From JACDDK01 sp038198445 (GTDB lineage Bacteria; Actinomycetota; Rubrobacteria; Rubrobacterales; Rubrobacteraceae): DNA of 20,525 nucleotides. The notes beneath the pieces were generated by a model. It was not told where the DNA came from. It worked only from the letters and a program-made list of their open reading frames with translations, and did no database searches. The stretch covers positions 1 through 20,525 of the forward strand of contig JBBPZZ010000007.1 in NCBI GenBank assembly GCA_038198445.1. Reading direction: 5' to 3'. Made by a program: the position numbers and the translations under genes. Below, in pieces: positions 1 through 8,264 of this stretch (within the stretch, counting starts at the first letter, position 1; each line of letters opens with the position of its first letter).

Positions 1-96
1 CTCAAGTTCCAGTCCTGGGACATCCGGTAGCAGAGTGCGCGGGAAAGACGGTTGTGTAGAGTTCATTCAAGCAGGATAACCTCGCCGATGCTCAGG

Positions 97-729
97 CTAT
101 TCTGATTCACCAGAAGCTGGGGAGAGCCCGTGACAGCCATGTGTCGCGGACTCTATGAGTCGGTCTCCTCCTGGGCTGATCACCAGGTAGTAGCTGCACT
201 CCTCGCTGCCCGCATTCTCGAAACGATGCGTAACGTCCGCCTCGAAGTAGACGGCGTCACCCTCTTCTAACACGTGCGCCTCCCCTGCAAGGACCGCCCG
301 CAGGCGGCCCTTCTCGACCACTATGTACTCCTCGACCCCGCGCCGGTGAGGCGGGAACTCCCCGGAGGCGGCTCCCTCCGGAATGACGTTGCGAACGAAC
401 TCCAGGCCGCGGTTCCCGAAACTCGGCGAGAGGAGTTGCCGCTCGAAACCGGTCTCCGGGTCGCGCATGACCATCCGGCGTCCGCAGGCTACCAGCACCA
501 CCTCCCGGCGCTCTTCTATTCCGACTAGCTGAGAGAGCGTCACCCCGAGACCTTCCGCCACCTTCGCCGCGACCACGAGCGTCGGGTTCTTCTCGCCGCG
601 CTCCAGCTTGGAGATCATCGCCCGGCTCACCCCCGAGCGCTCCGCCAACCTATCCAACGTCAGCTCACGCTCCCGCCGCAGACTCTGCACCCTGGACCCC
701 AACCGCTCCGACTGCACGCCTTCCATCAT
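97..729 (-). CDS. XRE-family transcriptional regulator with C-terminal cupin domain
   Basis: This 210-residue protein has an N-terminal XRE/Cro helix-turn-helix at about residues 12-68 (RLAERSGVSRAMISKLERG is the recognition region). A small cupin barrel follows at about 123-185, with PPH128, E134 and H168 in the usual cupin positions. Proteins of this two-domain type are cytoplasmic regulators whose cupin senses a small metabolite or metal; the ligand cannot be read from the sequence. The gene starts 48 nt from a divergent LctP-type permease, so the natural inference is that it controls that permease and itself through the TAGAA repeats between them. The start is one of two adjacent ATG codons (727-729 or 724-726); the Shine-Dalgarno sequence is poor (AAGCGGG lies directly against the ATG). 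The family call is firm; the target is inferred. Confidence 0.9.
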   Translation of the reverse strand: MMEGVQSERLGSRVQSLRRERELTLDRLAERSGVSRAMISKLERGEKNPTLVVAAKVAEGLGVTLSQLVGIEERREVVLVACGRRMVMRDPETGFERQLLSPSFGNRGLEFVRNVIPEGAASGEFPPHRRGVEEYIVVEKGRLRAVLAGEAHVLEEGDAVYFEADVTHRFENAGSEECSYYLVISPGGDRLIESATHGCHGLSPASGESE

Positions 730-758
730 CCCGCTTGCTTGATCCCTCTCTCTGATTT

Positions 759-786
759 TGGTAGAACTAATTCTATCATGGTAGAA
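759..786. promoter_or_regulatory. Probable operator: TAGAA half-sites at the lctP start
   Basis: A perfect 14-bp palindrome, TAGAA-CTAA-TTCTA, lies at 762-775. The 8-mer TGGTAGAA occurs at 759-766 and again at 779-786, exactly 20 bp (about two helical turns) apart. The second copy covers the permease start codon at 778-780. Symmetric half-sites between a divergent XRE regulator and its neighbour are typical operators, so binding would block permease expression. No clear -35/-10 pair could be assigned for either direction, although AT-rich sequence overlaps the palindrome. The repeats are seen directly; their operator role is inferred. Confidence 0.55.
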
Positions 787-2190
787 ATTTTCAGTTACGT
801 CGTGGCTGGGTCTCCGTTCTTGGCGGCGGGCATACTGTTGCTGGGGTTTCGATGGTCGGTGGTCTGGTCCGGGGTGGCTACCCTGGCGGTAGCGTTGGTG
901 GGTGCGGTGTTTTGGCCGGGCTTGGATCCCACGTCCTTACCACAGGCGTTTGTGGCGGGGTTGGCGACCACGGCTAAGGTTCTGTACGTGCTGTTCGGCG
1001 GGTTGTTGCTTTACAACGTGCTTTCGACGGGTGGCGCGGTGGACTTGGTGTCGCGTTTCCTCGGAGAGCTCGAACCGGAGAAAGAGTCTCTGGCGATCGG
1101 GGTGGTGGTCGGGGTAGCGCCGTTCTTCGAGTCGGTAACGGGGTTTGGGGTGGCGGTGGTGATCAGTGCCCCCATTCTGCTCGCGGCGGGCTTTTCTCCT
1201 CTGCGTGCAGCGGTGCTGGCGAGTTGGGGCCAGTGCGCGGTGCCGTGGGGGGCACTCGGGGTCGGGACCGTGATCGGCGCGGACCTCTCAGGTTTGAGCT
1301 TCGGTCAGCTCTCGAACACTAGCGCCCTGCTCAACCTCCCTCTGTACCCGGTCTACGGGCTCGCCGCGGTCTTCCTGGCGGGTGGATGGGGCGGGGTGCG
1401 CCGGAGAGCGCCCGAAGCGCTCCTTCTGGGTCTGGCCGCCGGGCTCGGGACCCTTTTCACGAGCCTGCATCTGGTCCCGGAGCTATCCGGGGCCGTCGGC
1501 GGGCTCGTAGCCTCGGCGCTTTTCCTCGCGGCCCGCTGGCGGCGCGTGAGAGGTCTCAGGATACCAGCACGGGCGTTATTGCCCTACGGCTTCCTTCTGG
1601 CGCTGCTCGCGCTGGCGAACGGTGTCGCGCCCATCCGGTCGCTGCTCGAGAGGCTTGGTCCGGCCTTCACCGGGCCGGGTTTACCGTTATTGGTCTCCTG
1701 CGTCTTCGCCTCGGCGTTGCTCGGATTCAAGGCTGCCACCTTCGGTTCCGCCGGCCGGAAGACGCTGCTCCAGTGGCTCCCGACGGCGGGAGCCGTGTTG
1801 ACGTTCGTAGCCGCGGGTCAGGTTGTCTCGGCGTCCGGGGCGGCGGCAATTTTGGCTTCGGGGGCAGCGGCGGTCGGCGGTTACTATCCGCTGGCCGCGC
1901 CTTTAGTAGGCGCTCTTGGCGGCATTCTAACCGGCTCCAACGCGGCATCGAACGCGCTGTTCATGCCGCTTCAAATAGAAGCGGCCCGCGGAGTCGGCGC
2001 CTCTCATACGTTGATCGCGGCCATACAGAACGTTTCGGGAAGCCATGCGAGCCTGTTGGCGCCGCAACGCGCGATCCTTGCCGCCACGGCTACCGGTTTG
2101 CTCGGACGCGAGGGCGAAGTTGTACGGAAGGCCATCCTTCCGGTTGCCATCTCCGTGGCGATACTGGCCCTTGTGGGGTTCGTACTGTAA
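778..2190 (+). CDS. L-lactate permease (LctP) family transporter
   Basis: This integral membrane protein of about 470 residues belongs to the LctP lactate/glycolate permease family, which imports 2-hydroxy acids with protons. The diagnostic stretch is around GVAPFFESVTGFGVAVVIS, followed by the conserved block with WGQCAVPWGALGVGT. A second conserved region, GGILTGSNAASNALFMPLQ, lies near the C-terminus. At least a dozen hydrophobic helices alternate with short loops. It is somewhat shorter than the usual 530-560 residues. I chose ATG 778 because the longer reading from TTG 739 adds only polar residues before the first helix; no strong ribosome-binding site is visible for either. The substrate (lactate, glycolate or another acid) is not determined. 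The divergent XRE/cupin gene and the repeats over the start suggest substrate-responsive repression. Confidence 0.88.
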   Translation: MVEIFSYVVAGSPFLAAGILLLGFRWSVVWSGVATLAVALVGAVFWPGLDPTSLPQAFVAGLATTAKVLYVLFGGLLLYNVLSTGGAVDLVSRFLGELEPEKESLAIGVVVGVAPFFESVTGFGVAVVISAPILLAAGFSPLRAAVLASWGQCAVPWGALGVGTVIGADLSGLSFGQLSNTSALLNLPLYPVYGLAAVFLAGGWGGVRRRAPEALLLGLAAGLGTLFTSLHLVPELSGAVGGLVASALFLAARWRRVRGLRIPARALLPYGFLLALLALANGVAPIRSLLERLGPAFTGPGLPLLVSCVFASALLGFKAATFGSAGRKTLLQWLPTAGAVLTFVAAGQVVSASGAAAILASGAAAVGGYYPLAAPLVGALGGILTGSNAASNALFMPLQIEAARGVGASHTLIAAIQNVSGSHASLLAPQRAILAATATGLLGREGEVVRKAILPVAISVAILALVGFVL

Positions 2191-2222
2191 AAGACCACGG
2201 CTTCACCACCGCCACCGTCGTT

Positions 2223-3868
2223 TCAGGCGTTGGCCCGCAGGTAGCGTGACGCCTCCTCGGCAACCAGTGGTCCCGAGAAATAATAGCCCTGTGCCAGGTC
2301 GCAGCCGAGCTTCCGCAAGCGCGCCGCCTGCCTGGCGGTCTCGATCCCCTCGGCGCATACGCTAAGGCCCAGGCCATGTGCGATGCCGATCACCCCGGAG
2401 AGGAGCACTTCATCCTCATCGTGTCTTCCTATACCCTCCACGAACGAGCCGTCTAGTTTCACCATGCCCGCCGGCAAACGCCTGAGGTAGGACAGTGAAG
2501 AGTAACCCGTACCGAAATCGTCGATGGCGAAGCGTACCCCAAGGTCCTGGAGCTCTCGTAAGGCGCCGAGGTTGTGCTCGGCATCCTCCACCAGCGCGCT
2601 CTCCGTAAGCTCCAGCGTCAGCCGGTCGGGGGAAAGACCGCACTCTCGTAATACCATCTCTATATTGGCGGCCAGTCCTGATTGCCGGAGTTGTCTGGCG
2701 GACAGGTTCACTCCGATGGACAAGGACTGGGCGTCGGGATACAGGTCGCGCCACCTGCGCGTCTGGATACAGGCTTCGCGCAACACCCGCTCGCCGATGG
2801 GAACTATCAAGCCGGTCTCCTCCGCGAGGTAAATGAACTCCTCGGGGGCGATCAGCCCGCGTTCCGGGTGTTCCCAGCGCACGAGCGCCTCAAAGCCGGT
2901 GACGCGCCCCGATTCTCGGCGCGCTCGAGCGCCCTTCGCAGGCGCTCCATGAACATGACCCGGTTGGGCAAGCCCGTTAATGGGTCGTGCAGAGCCTGGT
3001 GTTCGAGACGTCCTTCGAGGGACTTGCGGTCCGTCACGTCCTGGTAGTGTCCTACGAAGTGACCAGGCTCACCCTGCGAGCCCTGCACCAGCGAGACATG
3101 CGAGAGCACCCATACCACCCCGCCGTCCTTGCGAACATACCGTTTCTCCAAGTCCTCCCTGTCGAGCCCGCCCACTTTCACCATCCGTGAGGTGCGACGC
3201 TTACTCTCGGCAACGTCTTCCTGGTGAGTTAACTCCCAGGAGGTCTTGCCAATGATCTCTCCTTCTTCGTAACCCAGCATTTCCAGGAATACGCGGTTGA
3301 CCTTGAAGTAGCGGTTGTCGAGATCGACCAGAGCCATGCCAATGGGAGCGTACTCGAAAGCGCCGCGGAACTGCTCCTCGCTTTCCGCTAGCGCCTCCTC
3401 AGCCTCCTTGCGCTCGGTAATGTCCCGCCCCACGGACTGGAATTCCATGAAGTTCCCCTCCTTATCGTAAATGGCTCTGTTAGTCCACTGCTGCCAGCGC
3501 ACCTCGCCGTCGTGACGCCAAACCCTATGCTCGAACGTATCAATCGGGTTCTCGGGGGTGAGCGAAGCCAGGTGTTCCTTCAAGGGTACGTGGTCCTCTT
3601 CCGGCAAGAGATCGAGAAAGCTGCGGCCGATCAGCTCCTCCCGGCTCTTTCCGAAGTAGCGGCAGTAGCCCTCGTTGACGTAGGTACGCGTGAGATCCGG
3701 CAGAGAACGGCAGATTAACTCCGGAAGGTCGTCGATGAGCGCGACGTAGTTAGCCTCGCTCTCTTTCAGCGCCCCTTCGGCAGTTTCATACCTGGTTCTC
3801 CGGTCTTGCTCGCCCATCTTTCTTATCTCCGCCTCCAGGAGATGCTTTCCCGTGGTTCTACGGAACAC
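2223..3868 (-). pseudogene. Disrupted PAS-PAS-GGDEF-EAL cyclic-di-GMP signalling gene
   Basis: The 5' part (3868 down to 2852) encodes 338 residues: PAS 1 at about 38-154, PAS 2 at about 162-283 and the first 35 or so residues of a GGDEF domain (HDPLTGLPNRVMFMERLRRA). It then runs straight into sequence that, one frame over, reads GRVTGFEALVRWEHPERGL, the start of an EAL domain. That domain continues to 2223 and keeps the catalytic set: EAL, VNLSARQ, ELTES, IDDFGTGYSS, VKLDGSF, AEGIET and QGYYFSGPL. The GG(D/E)EF motif and roughly 200 residues (about 600 nt) are missing, and the join near 2901-2915 is out of frame. The upstream half ends at a TGA at 2852-2854. The ancestor was a hybrid sensor for making or degrading cyclic-di-GMP. 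The start is GTG 3868 or ATG 3817; the latter follows a purine-rich stretch. The EAL part might still be translated alone, but no good start with a ribosome-binding site is seen. Confidence 0.85.
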
Positions 3869-3908
3869 GGGTAGACTTCGATTACCTTAAGCTCTTTCAA
3901 CAACCACG

Positions 3909-3914
3909 ATTATA
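3909..3914 (-). promoter_or_regulatory. Possible -10 box (TATAAT) for the PAS-GGDEF-EAL gene
   Basis: The minus strand reads TATAAT at 3914-3909, about 40 nt upstream of the GTG start at 3868. The region 17 bp further upstream does not resemble TTGACA, so only the -10 element supports a promoter here. Confidence 0.35.
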
Positions 3915-4023
3915 CGAGTCGCTTCGTGATGTCCTACGTTGGCGATGCTCCGCGGCCCCCGCACGCTCGTGTTCCGTCCCTTGTGTCAGCGACGCCTGTT
4001 TCCAATATTTACACTGTACACGT

Positions 4024-4848
4024 TTACCGGTCGTAAGTCTCGGGGCGGCGGTTGGCGAGCGCGGGAAACTCAGTCCGGAACCTGTCCAGGTAGTCGAGGT
4101 CCAGGAGGGCCATCGCGTAGCCATCGCGGTCTGGACAGGTGGCAAGCACGGTTCCCCAGGGGTCCACGATCATGCTACGCCCGTAAGTCCAACGCCCATC
4201 GGCCTTCTGCCCCCACTGCGCCGGAGCTACCACGTATGCCTGGTTCTCGACCGCCCGCGCCCGCAGCAGCAACTCCCAGTGGTCTTTCCCCGTTTGCAAC
4301 GTGAAGGCCGCGGGAACCGCCAGCACCTCCGCCCCGCGCAGCGCCAGAAGCCTGTAAAGCTCTGGGAAACGGAGGTCGTAGCAAACCGTAAGCCCCACCG
4401 CTGTCACGCCCGCCTTCGCTACAACAATCTCTTCGCCCGGCTCTATAGTCTTGCTCTCAAGGTACTCCCGATCGGGGGCCATTACGTCGAAGAGATGGAT
4501 CTTTCGGTAAACAGCCGTCAACTCCCCGTCCGGCGTAAAGAATGTTGAAGTATTATGCAATTTTGTTTGTTGAGAACTTTTTTCGAGTATCGAGCCGCCG
4601 AGGATGTAGATCCCGCAATCGCGCGCCAGGTTGCCGAGGAAATCGGTGGTTTCTCCGGGTATGGGTTCGGCGTTCTCGCGATAGACTTTTTCCAGGCCGT
4701 GGCAGTTCCAAAGCTCCGGGAGCGCGACGAGTTCCGCCCCGGCGGCCGCAGCCTCCAGGATAATAGCCTCCGCGGTTTGTAAGTTTTCACGCTTATCCGG
4801 TGTGGAGGACATCTGTATCGCCGCTGCGGTTAGTATTCGTCCGGTCAT
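4024..4848 (-). CDS. Carbon-nitrogen hydrolase (Nit1/Nit2-type amidase)
   Basis: This 274-residue cytoplasmic nitrilase-superfamily enzyme has the complete Glu-Lys-Cys triad: E45 in VALPELWN, K116 in YRKIHLFD and C156 in GLTVCYDLRFPELYR. The CYDLRFPELYR block, and the later HWELLLRARAVENQAYV and DPWG regions, match the Nit1/Nit2 branch. That branch removes amide groups from deaminated glutathione or from alpha-ketoglutaramate/alpha-ketosuccinamate (omega-amidase), a metabolite-repair role. Which of the two substrates applies cannot be settled by eye; the RFPELYR form leans to Nit1. ATG 4848 is preceded by AGGAAGG (4855-4861) at good spacing. The gene lies downstream of, and in the same direction as, the GH15 gene, with a 158-nt gap, so it probably has its own transcript. 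Confidence 0.9.
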   Translation of the reverse strand: MTGRILTAAAIQMSSTPDKRENLQTAEAIILEAAAAGAELVALPELWNCHGLEKVYRENAEPIPGETTDFLGNLARDCGIYILGGSILEKSSQQTKLHNTSTFFTPDGELTAVYRKIHLFDVMAPDREYLESKTIEPGEEIVVAKAGVTAVGLTVCYDLRFPELYRLLALRGAEVLAVPAAFTLQTGKDHWELLLRARAVENQAYVVAPAQWGQKADGRWTYGRSMIVDPWGTVLATCPDRDGYAMALLDLDYLDRFRTEFPALANRRPETYDR

Positions 4849-5006
4849 CGTATACCTTCCTCGTCGGTCGTTGTTGTATTCGCGGGTTCAGCGCGAAGCC
4901 GGATGCCGGGGGCTATGCGGCCGCCTCCGGTGATGCGTGAGATCCCTTGCGAGCCGCCCTCGCCGGAGTTCGGTACGGTTTCTGGAAATGGTGAGCCGTG
5001 AGGCAT

Positions 5007-6803
5007 CTAGTGGCGGCTCAATGCCCGGTCCAGGTGTACGGTGGCACTTAGGAGAGAGAGGTGGGTAAAGGCTTGAGGGAAGTTGCCAAGCGCCTCGCCG
5101 GAGTGACCTATCTCTTCGGCGTAGAGCCCGAGGTGGTTGGCGTAAGAGAACATCTTCTCCAGGGCAAGACGGGCGTCATCGAGGCGTCCGGCCTGAGTCA
5201 GGCACTCCACGAGCCAGAAAGAGCAGATACTGAAACTGCCCTCCGAACCTTCGAGTCCGTCCGCGGCGGCTTCGTCCGTCTTGTATCGGTCCACGAGGGT
5301 ATCGTATGTTAGCTCCTTCTCGATCCGGTCGAGCGTGGCGAGCCAGCGCGGGTCGGTAGGCCCGACGAACTTCATCAGTGGCATCAGGAGAAGCGAGGCG
5401 TCGAGGGCATCGGAGCCGTAGTACTGGACGAAGCTCTGTTTCCTGGGGTTCCAGCCCTTCTCCATGACCTCTTCATAGATGGCGTCCCGCTCGGCGACCC
5501 ACCCTCCATCACCGGCCGGAAGACCCCGCTGGCGGGATATGCGTCCGGCGCGTTCGAGCGCAACCCAACTCATAAGTTTCGAGGAGACGAACTGACGCTT
5601 ACCGCCTCGTACCTCCCACATCCCCTCGTCCGGTTGTCGCCAGTTCTCGCTGAGCCAGTCGATGATCTTTCGGATGTTCTGCCAGAGGTCGTAGTCGAGC
5701 GGCATAGCGTGTTTGTTGTACAGGTAGGCGGCGTCGAGGACGGCGCCATACAAATCTAGTTGCGTCTGGCGGAAGGCGTCGTTGCCGAGACGTACCGGGC
5801 TGGAGTTCATGTACCCGGAGAGGTGCGTAAGCTCCTCCTCGACTATCTCCGTGCGCCCGTCTATGCCGTAGAGTGGTTGCAAGAGGCCATCATTGTCCTG
5901 ACTGCACCGCTCGCGGAGCCATCCCATGAAGCTGTGCGCTTCTTCCTCGAAACCGATGGACATAAGGGCGTAGAGCGTGAAGCCCGCGTCGCGCAGCCAG
6001 GTGTAGCGGTAGTCCCAGTTGCGCTGGCCGCCGATCCTCTCCGGCAGGCCCATCGTGGGGGCGGCGACGAGCGCCCCGGTTGGATCGTAGACCATGAGCT
6101 TCAGGATCAGGGCGGAGCGATGGACCTCCTCCCTCCACTGACCATGATAGGTGCTCTTCGAGATCCAACGCCGCCAATACCCGACCGTGTGGCCCAGTGA
6201 TTCTTCGAATTTTAGCCCGGCGAGAGCCTCTTTGGGGCCTTCGTTTTGCTCCAGCACGGCAAGGCGGAACGTCGCGCGCTCCCCCTCTCCGAGCGTGAAT
6301 CGCGCCCGCGCACCGCTCCTCTCGATTTCTTTGAGAGCAACCTCGCTCTCCAAACCCAGGCGGTACTCGCCGGAGTCGAAGACGGCGCCGTCTTTGACTA
6401 TAGAGACCGAGTGTTCCGCACGCGCATAGTCGAAGCCTGGTCGGCACTCTAACTCGAAGTCCATCTTTCCCCGCACGACGCGCGCGTTCCGCACCAGCCT
6501 GGGACGGTCGTTGGAACGCGTAAGTATCGGCATAAAGTCGAGAACCTCGGCCATTCCGTTTGAGGTAAAGAACCGGGTAAGCAGGACGTTCGTATCCGGG
6601 AGGTACAGTTGCTGGCTGCGGATGTAGTCGACCGGACGTAGCGTAAAGTGGCCGCCCTTCTCGTCGTCCAGGATAGAGGCGAAGACGCTCGGGGAGTCGA
6701 AGGCGGGCAAGCACAGCCAGTCAATGGTCCCGTCCGTGCCGACGAGCGCCGCCGTATGAAGGTTTCCTATTACGCCGTGATCCTCTATCGGCAGGTATCC
6801 CAC
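5007..6803 (-). CDS. Glycoside hydrolase family 15 protein (glucoamylase/trehalase-like)
   Basis: This protein has 598 residues and no signal peptide, so it is likely cytoplasmic. An N-terminal beta-sandwich region (MGYLPIEDHGVIGNLHTAAL, then GTDGTIDWLCLPAFDSPSVF) precedes an (alpha/alpha)6 catalytic barrel from about residue 225. Conserved GH15 blocks include GGQRNWDYRYTWLRDAGFTL (259-278), QPDEGMWEVRG (390-400), which carries the general acid (E393 or E397), and HSGEALGNFPQAFTHL with the base at E570. Family members release glucose from alpha-glucans or hydrolyse trehalose; in actinobacteria this cytoplasmic, roughly 600-residue type includes trehalases. The substrate is unresolved. The start is GTG 6803, preceded by GGGGAG at 5-nt spacing. 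A 7-bp inverted repeat (4992-4998 with 5015-5021) straddles the stop codon and may be a weak terminator. Confidence 0.92.
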   Translation of the reverse strand: MGYLPIEDHGVIGNLHTAALVGTDGTIDWLCLPAFDSPSVFASILDDEKGGHFTLRPVDYIRSQQLYLPDTNVLLTRFFTSNGMAEVLDFMPILTRSNDRPRLVRNARVVRGKMDFELECRPGFDYARAEHSVSIVKDGAVFDSGEYRLGLESEVALKEIERSGARARFTLGEGERATFRLAVLEQNEGPKEALAGLKFEESLGHTVGYWRRWISKSTYHGQWREEVHRSALILKLMVYDPTGALVAAPTMGLPERIGGQRNWDYRYTWLRDAGFTLYALMSIGFEEEAHSFMGWLRERCSQDNDGLLQPLYGIDGRTEIVEEELTHLSGYMNSSPVRLGNDAFRQTQLDLYGAVLDAAYLYNKHAMPLDYDLWQNIRKIIDWLSENWRQPDEGMWEVRGGKRQFVSSKLMSWVALERAGRISRQRGLPAGDGGWVAERDAIYEEVMEKGWNPRKQSFVQYYGSDALDASLLLMPLMKFVGPTDPRWLATLDRIEKELTYDTLVDRYKTDEAAADGLEGSEGSFSICSFWLVECLTQAGRLDDARLALEKMFSYANHLGLYAEEIGHSGEALGNFPQAFTHLSLLSATVHLDRALSRH

Positions 6804-6885
6804 GCTACTCCCCTATCTCCCCATCAAACCACCAGCTTAACGCTTATCGGCGCCATCCGCCGGCCGTTGCATCACCGTTTCGAGG

Positions 6886-7308
6886 CTAGACCCGGACCAG
6901 CAGGATGCCGCCGATAAGGATCAAAGCGACCCCCGCGACCTTCTGACCGCTGAGAACAGCCCCTACCCCGAGCAACCCGAGGCTGTCGAGGAGCAGGCCG
7001 GCGAGGAGTTGGGTGCCGATGACGAGCGAGAGTGCCCGCGCCACCCCGCCCTGACTCGCCGCGAAAGCGATAGAGCCCACGATGAACGCCCCCAGAATCC
7101 CGGAGCCTATCGCGTACGCCACGGCCTGGCCGGTGAACTCCGGCCTCGCGAGGACCAGGGAGACAGCGAGGCCTAGCGTGCCCGTGGTGAGCCCCGATAC
7201 AGCCACGAGCATGGGCAACCCCAAAGTGCGCTGTCCCGCCACGTTGAAGACGGTCTGCAGAGCAATGGACATCCCCGCCAGCATCGCCAGGATAATCGCC
7301 AGTCTCAA
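6886..7308 (-). CDS. DMT-superfamily small membrane protein (DUF606/YdcZ-like)
   Basis: This 140-residue, very hydrophobic protein has five predicted helices. It opens with MRLAIILAMLAGMSIALQTV and contains the family-typical stretches FNVAGQRTLG, GSIAFAASQGG, VIGTQLLAGLLLDSLG and GVALILIGGILLVRV. It resembles half-size DUF606 (YdcZ) members of the drug/metabolite transporter superfamily, which work as pairs or dimers in the inner membrane; substrates are mostly unknown. The start is a TTG (7306-7308) preceded by GGGAGG at about 7 nt. A TATAAT at 7372-7367 and a 7-bp hairpin (7336-7342/7356-7362) lie in its leader. It sits 82 nt upstream of the GH15 gene in the same direction and could share its transcript. 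Confidence 0.85.
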   Translation of the reverse strand: MRLAIILAMLAGMSIALQTVFNVAGQRTLGLPMLVAVSGLTTGTLGLAVSLVLARPEFTGQAVAYAIGSGILGAFIVGSIAFAASQGGVARALSLVIGTQLLAGLLLDSLGLLGVGAVLSGQKVAGVALILIGGILLVRV

Positions 7309-7366
7309 AAATGCCTCCCAGGGTCGCGGTCAAGCCGGGTCCCCGCCAGGTAGCCGGACCCGCCGC

Positions 7367-7372
7367 ATTATA
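7367..7372 (-). promoter_or_regulatory. Possible -10 box for the DMT-type gene
   Basis: The minus strand reads TATAAT here, about 60 nt upstream of the TTG start at 7308. No good -35 is seen at 16-18 bp. The transcript would begin near 7360 and include the CGGGTCC/GGACCCG hairpin (7336-7362), which would then be a leader element close to the 5' end. Confidence 0.35.
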
Positions 7373-7467
7373 GTCACCAGTTGGGCCGAATTTCGCAGCA
7401 TATAGCAAGGGTATACGGTAAGCTATTCGGGTTCACGAGATTAAACCCAACTTGATGGAGGACCACA

Positions 7468-8199
7468 ATGGAAGAGATGTTAGGCGGGACCAGGATCACC
7501 TACCTCGGGCACTCGACGTTCCGGTTCACGACGGCGGGCGACGAGCAGATCATTATAGATCCCTTCCTCACGGACAACCCTCAAACGCCGGAGGACTTGA
7601 AGCAGGTCGGCGAGCTGGACACCATCCTGATAACGCACGGCCATTTCGACCACTTCGCGGACGCCATACCCCTCGCGCGGCAGACTGGGGCGACGACGCT
7701 CTCGAACTTCGAGATATACAGCTACCTCCAGAGCCAGGGCGTCGAGAGTTCTCAACCGATCCAAAAAGGCGGCACCGCGCAGATAGGCGGAATAAAAGTT
7801 ACGGCGGTCAACGCGTTCCACTCGTCGAGCATTCAGACCGAAGACGGCAGCACCATCTACGGCGGCGAGCCGATGGGATACGTCGTAGAGTTTGAGAGCG
7901 GCTTCAAGCTCTATCATGCGGGAGACACTTCTATCTTCGGCGACATGAGCCTTATCGGGGAGTTGTACCGCCCGGACCTGGCCCTGCTCCCTATCGGCGA
8001 CAGGCTGGTCATGGGTCCGTATGAGGCGGCGCACGCCGTCCGGCTCCTGGGCGTCCGGCACGTCGTCCCGATCCACTACAGTAACGAGGTCCTGCCGCTG
8101 TTTACCGGCACCCCGGAAGAGTTCAAAAAGCACGTAGACGAGGTGGCCTCCGGCGTGACCGTCCACGTAATGCAGCCCGGCGACGACCTGGCCTCCTGA
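7468..8199 (+). CDS. UPF0173-family metal-dependent hydrolase
   Basis: This 243-residue metallo-beta-lactamase-fold protein is of the UPF0173 type. It opens with ITYLGHSTFRF and has the metal-binding motif THGHFDH at residues 56-62 (H57, H59, D61, H62). Further ligands lie in NAFHSSS, in YHAGDTSIFGDM and in PIHYSN near the C-terminus. These enzymes bind two metal ions and hydrolyse small substrates; the physiological substrate of the family is unknown. It is likely cytoplasmic, since no signal peptide is present. ATG 7468 follows GGAGGA at 6-nt spacing, which decides it over the overlapping out-of-frame ATG at 7452. It stands alone on the plus strand and converges on cobS across a strong hairpin. 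Confidence 0.92.
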   Translation: MEEMLGGTRITYLGHSTFRFTTAGDEQIIIDPFLTDNPQTPEDLKQVGELDTILITHGHFDHFADAIPLARQTGATTLSNFEIYSYLQSQGVESSQPIQKGGTAQIGGIKVTAVNAFHSSSIQTEDGSTIYGGEPMGYVVEFESGFKLYHAGDTSIFGDMSLIGELYRPDLALLPIGDRLVMGPYEAAHAVRLLGVRHVVPIHYSNEVLPLFTGTPEEFKKHVDEVASGVTVHVMQPGDDLAS

Positions 8200-8220
8200 T
8201 CTCGACAATCACGACGGTAA

Positions 8221-8264
8221 ACGATACAGCCTCCCGGACCTGATGTACCGGGAGGCTATATCGT
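8221..8264. terminator. Hairpin between UPF0173 gene and cobS
   Basis: A 17-bp stem with one mismatch (8221-8237 paired with 8248-8264) encloses the 10-nt loop ACCTGATGTA; the core is GCCTCCCGG/CCGGGAGGC. It sits 21 nt after the UPF0173 stop and includes the cobS stop codon (8256-8258), so it probably ends transcription from both sides. T-tracts are short (CGTTTA on the cobS side), so it is a hairpin terminator without a strong U-run, common in GC-rich actinobacteria. Confidence 0.75.

Noticed and set aside
1..96. End of an upstream gene at the left edge
   Set aside because: A plus-strand frame runs only nine codons to a TAG at 28-30; nothing recognisable is encoded, so no feature is called.
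1386..2249. A 287-residue plus-strand frame overlapping lctP
   Set aside because: Its composition is arginine- and glycine-rich and it sits over the conserved LctP coding region in another frame.
4992..5021. Rho-independent terminator at the GH15 stop
   Set aside because: The stem is only 7 bp with a 16-nt loop and no T-tract, so it is mentioned only within the GH15 entry.
5890..6714. A 274-residue open frame on the minus strand
   Set aside because: It lies wholly inside the GH15 gene in another frame, is arginine-rich and lacks any motif; GC-rich codon bias keeps such frames open.
7480..8208. A 242-residue antisense open frame opposite the UPF0173 gene
   Set aside because: The plus-strand frame has a ribosome-binding site and clear metallo-hydrolase motifs; the antisense frame has none.
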